Source: Alphaproteobacteria bacterium (lineage in GTDB: Bacteria > Pseudomonadota > Alphaproteobacteria > Micavibrionales > Micavibrionaceae). Taken from it: a stretch of 62,308 nucleotides of DNA. The DNA is taken from NCBI GenBank assembly GCA_023150415.1, contig JAKLKY010000005.1, positions 1 through 62,308 on the forward strand, written 5' to 3'. Of the stretch, positions 61,939-62,308 are shown one piece after another. The notes beneath the pieces were generated by a model. It worked only from the letters and a program-made list of their open reading frames with translations. It did not search any database and was not told the DNA's origin. Numbering within the stretch: position 1 is the stretch's first letter; the number at the start of each line of letters is the position of its first letter. Made by a program: the position numbers and the translations under genes.

Positions 61939-62308
61939 ATGGCACAGAGTGCAAAACCAGCCCCGAATGAACCGCAAACCCGCGACACCCCGGCCGATGA
62001 TACCAGCGGCCTGGGCAGGGTTGTGATCCGCAACGAATTCTATCGCGACGGCTACCGCAACATGCTGCGCCTGGTGGTGATTCAGGGGGCGGTTATTCTC
62101 GGTCTTTTGATTGTTGTCTTTATGATTTTACAGGCGCGGGAGCCGGAAAACCGCTATTTCGCCACCACCGAAGATGGCCGCCTGGTGCCCATGGTGCCCC
62201 TCAACCAGCCCAATCTCAGCACCCCCGCGTTAATGTCCTGGACCGCTCAGGCCGCGACGGAAGTCATGACCTTCGGCTTTAATGACTACCGCCGCCGGTT
62301 ACAGGAAG
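61939..62308 (+). CDS. dotI: DotI/IcmL (TraM)-like component of type IVB secretion, N-terminal part
   Basis: The gene runs off the window (123 codons visible). After a polar N-terminus come FYRDGYRNMLRLVVIQGAV and a membrane helix (VILGLLIVVFMILQ). NRYFATTEDGRLVPMVPLNQ and MSWTAQAATEVMTFGFNDYR follow; these are highly characteristic of DotI/IcmL, an inner-membrane core component of Dot/Icm and IncI transfer systems. The ATG at 61939 has a weak ribosome site; a GTG at 61915 is an alternative in frame. Further dot/icm genes would be expected beyond the right edge. Confidence 0.88.
   Translation, partial: MAQSAKPAPNEPQTRDTPADDTSGLGRVVIRNEFYRDGYRNMLRLVVIQGAVILGLLIVVFMILQAREPENRYFATTEDGRLVPMVPLNQPNLSTPALMSWTAQAATEVMTFGFNDYRRRLQE

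Overview
The window is chromosomal DNA of an alphaproteobacterium. Support comes from the hemC-hemD-mitofilin-like-hemY order, dnaA next to rpsT, a usg-family gene, a CIRCE-controlled groESL operon, a small SRP RNA, an RpoH/EcfG-style biology in one islet, and heparinase II/III directly after rpe. Both strands are densely packed with many 1-17 bp gene overlaps. A Dot/Icm-like (type IVB secretion) gene at the right edge recalls environmental Micavibrio- or Rhodospirillales-like lineages, but the sequence alone does not fix the order.

Layout: 1-6868 is an exopolysaccharide/O-antigen locus (SLBB export protein, three glycosyltransferases, a Wzz-like chain-length protein, an O-antigen polymerase/ligase-like protein) with an unknown EF-hand protein inside it. 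6888-26530 is mainly housekeeping: two unknown proteins, rhomboid protease, the haem/mitofilin cluster, tsaD, dnaA with DnaA boxes and rpsT, mutM, an XRE regulator plus GNAT-like pair, groESL, rlmJ, usg, a methyltransferase, ferredoxin and heme A synthase. The SRP RNA gene (not an ORF) lies at 26537-26632 on the minus strand and tRNA-Thr(CGU) at 26745-26819.

26822-31785 is a compact AT-rich islet inserted at the 3' end of tRNA-Thr. The last 36 nt of the tRNA region are repeated, with three mismatches, at 31750-31785. It carries stress-type genes (CBS pair protein, CsbD-like protein, a 25-residue membrane peptide, a multi-span membrane protein) and signalling genes (a sensorless histidine kinase, an atypical receiver, and a KdpE-like regulator whose phospho-acceptor Asp is replaced by Ala). 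No integrase is visible.

31785-41135 is the most unfamiliar stretch. A leftward cluster (lipoprotein, 769-residue membrane protein, 65-residue Cys-rich protein, 767-residue exported protein, prepilin-Lcl fusion) faces a rightward small membrane protein, with two Fur-like boxes in the gap between them. A tRNA-Trp gene, an MntR-type regulator and mntH with a palindrome over its promoter follow, so the region looks like an iron/manganese-responsive locus with unrecognised effectors.

41241-56619 returns to ordinary genes: rpe, heparinase II/III, a DsbD-type reductase with a secreted redoxin, a PAS histidine kinase, truA-fmt-def, rmuC, a pilin-like protein, engB, a GST, an NAD-dependent epimerase-like protein and a soluble PAS chemoreceptor. 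56648-61833 holds four tandem, translationally coupled paralogs of an unrecognised exported family, divergent from a partial dotI/icmL gene (61939 to the edge). This is probably the edge of a Dot/Icm-like secretion locus with a lineage-specific expanded component, and together with the Fur-boxed cluster it is the best candidate for undescribed biology.
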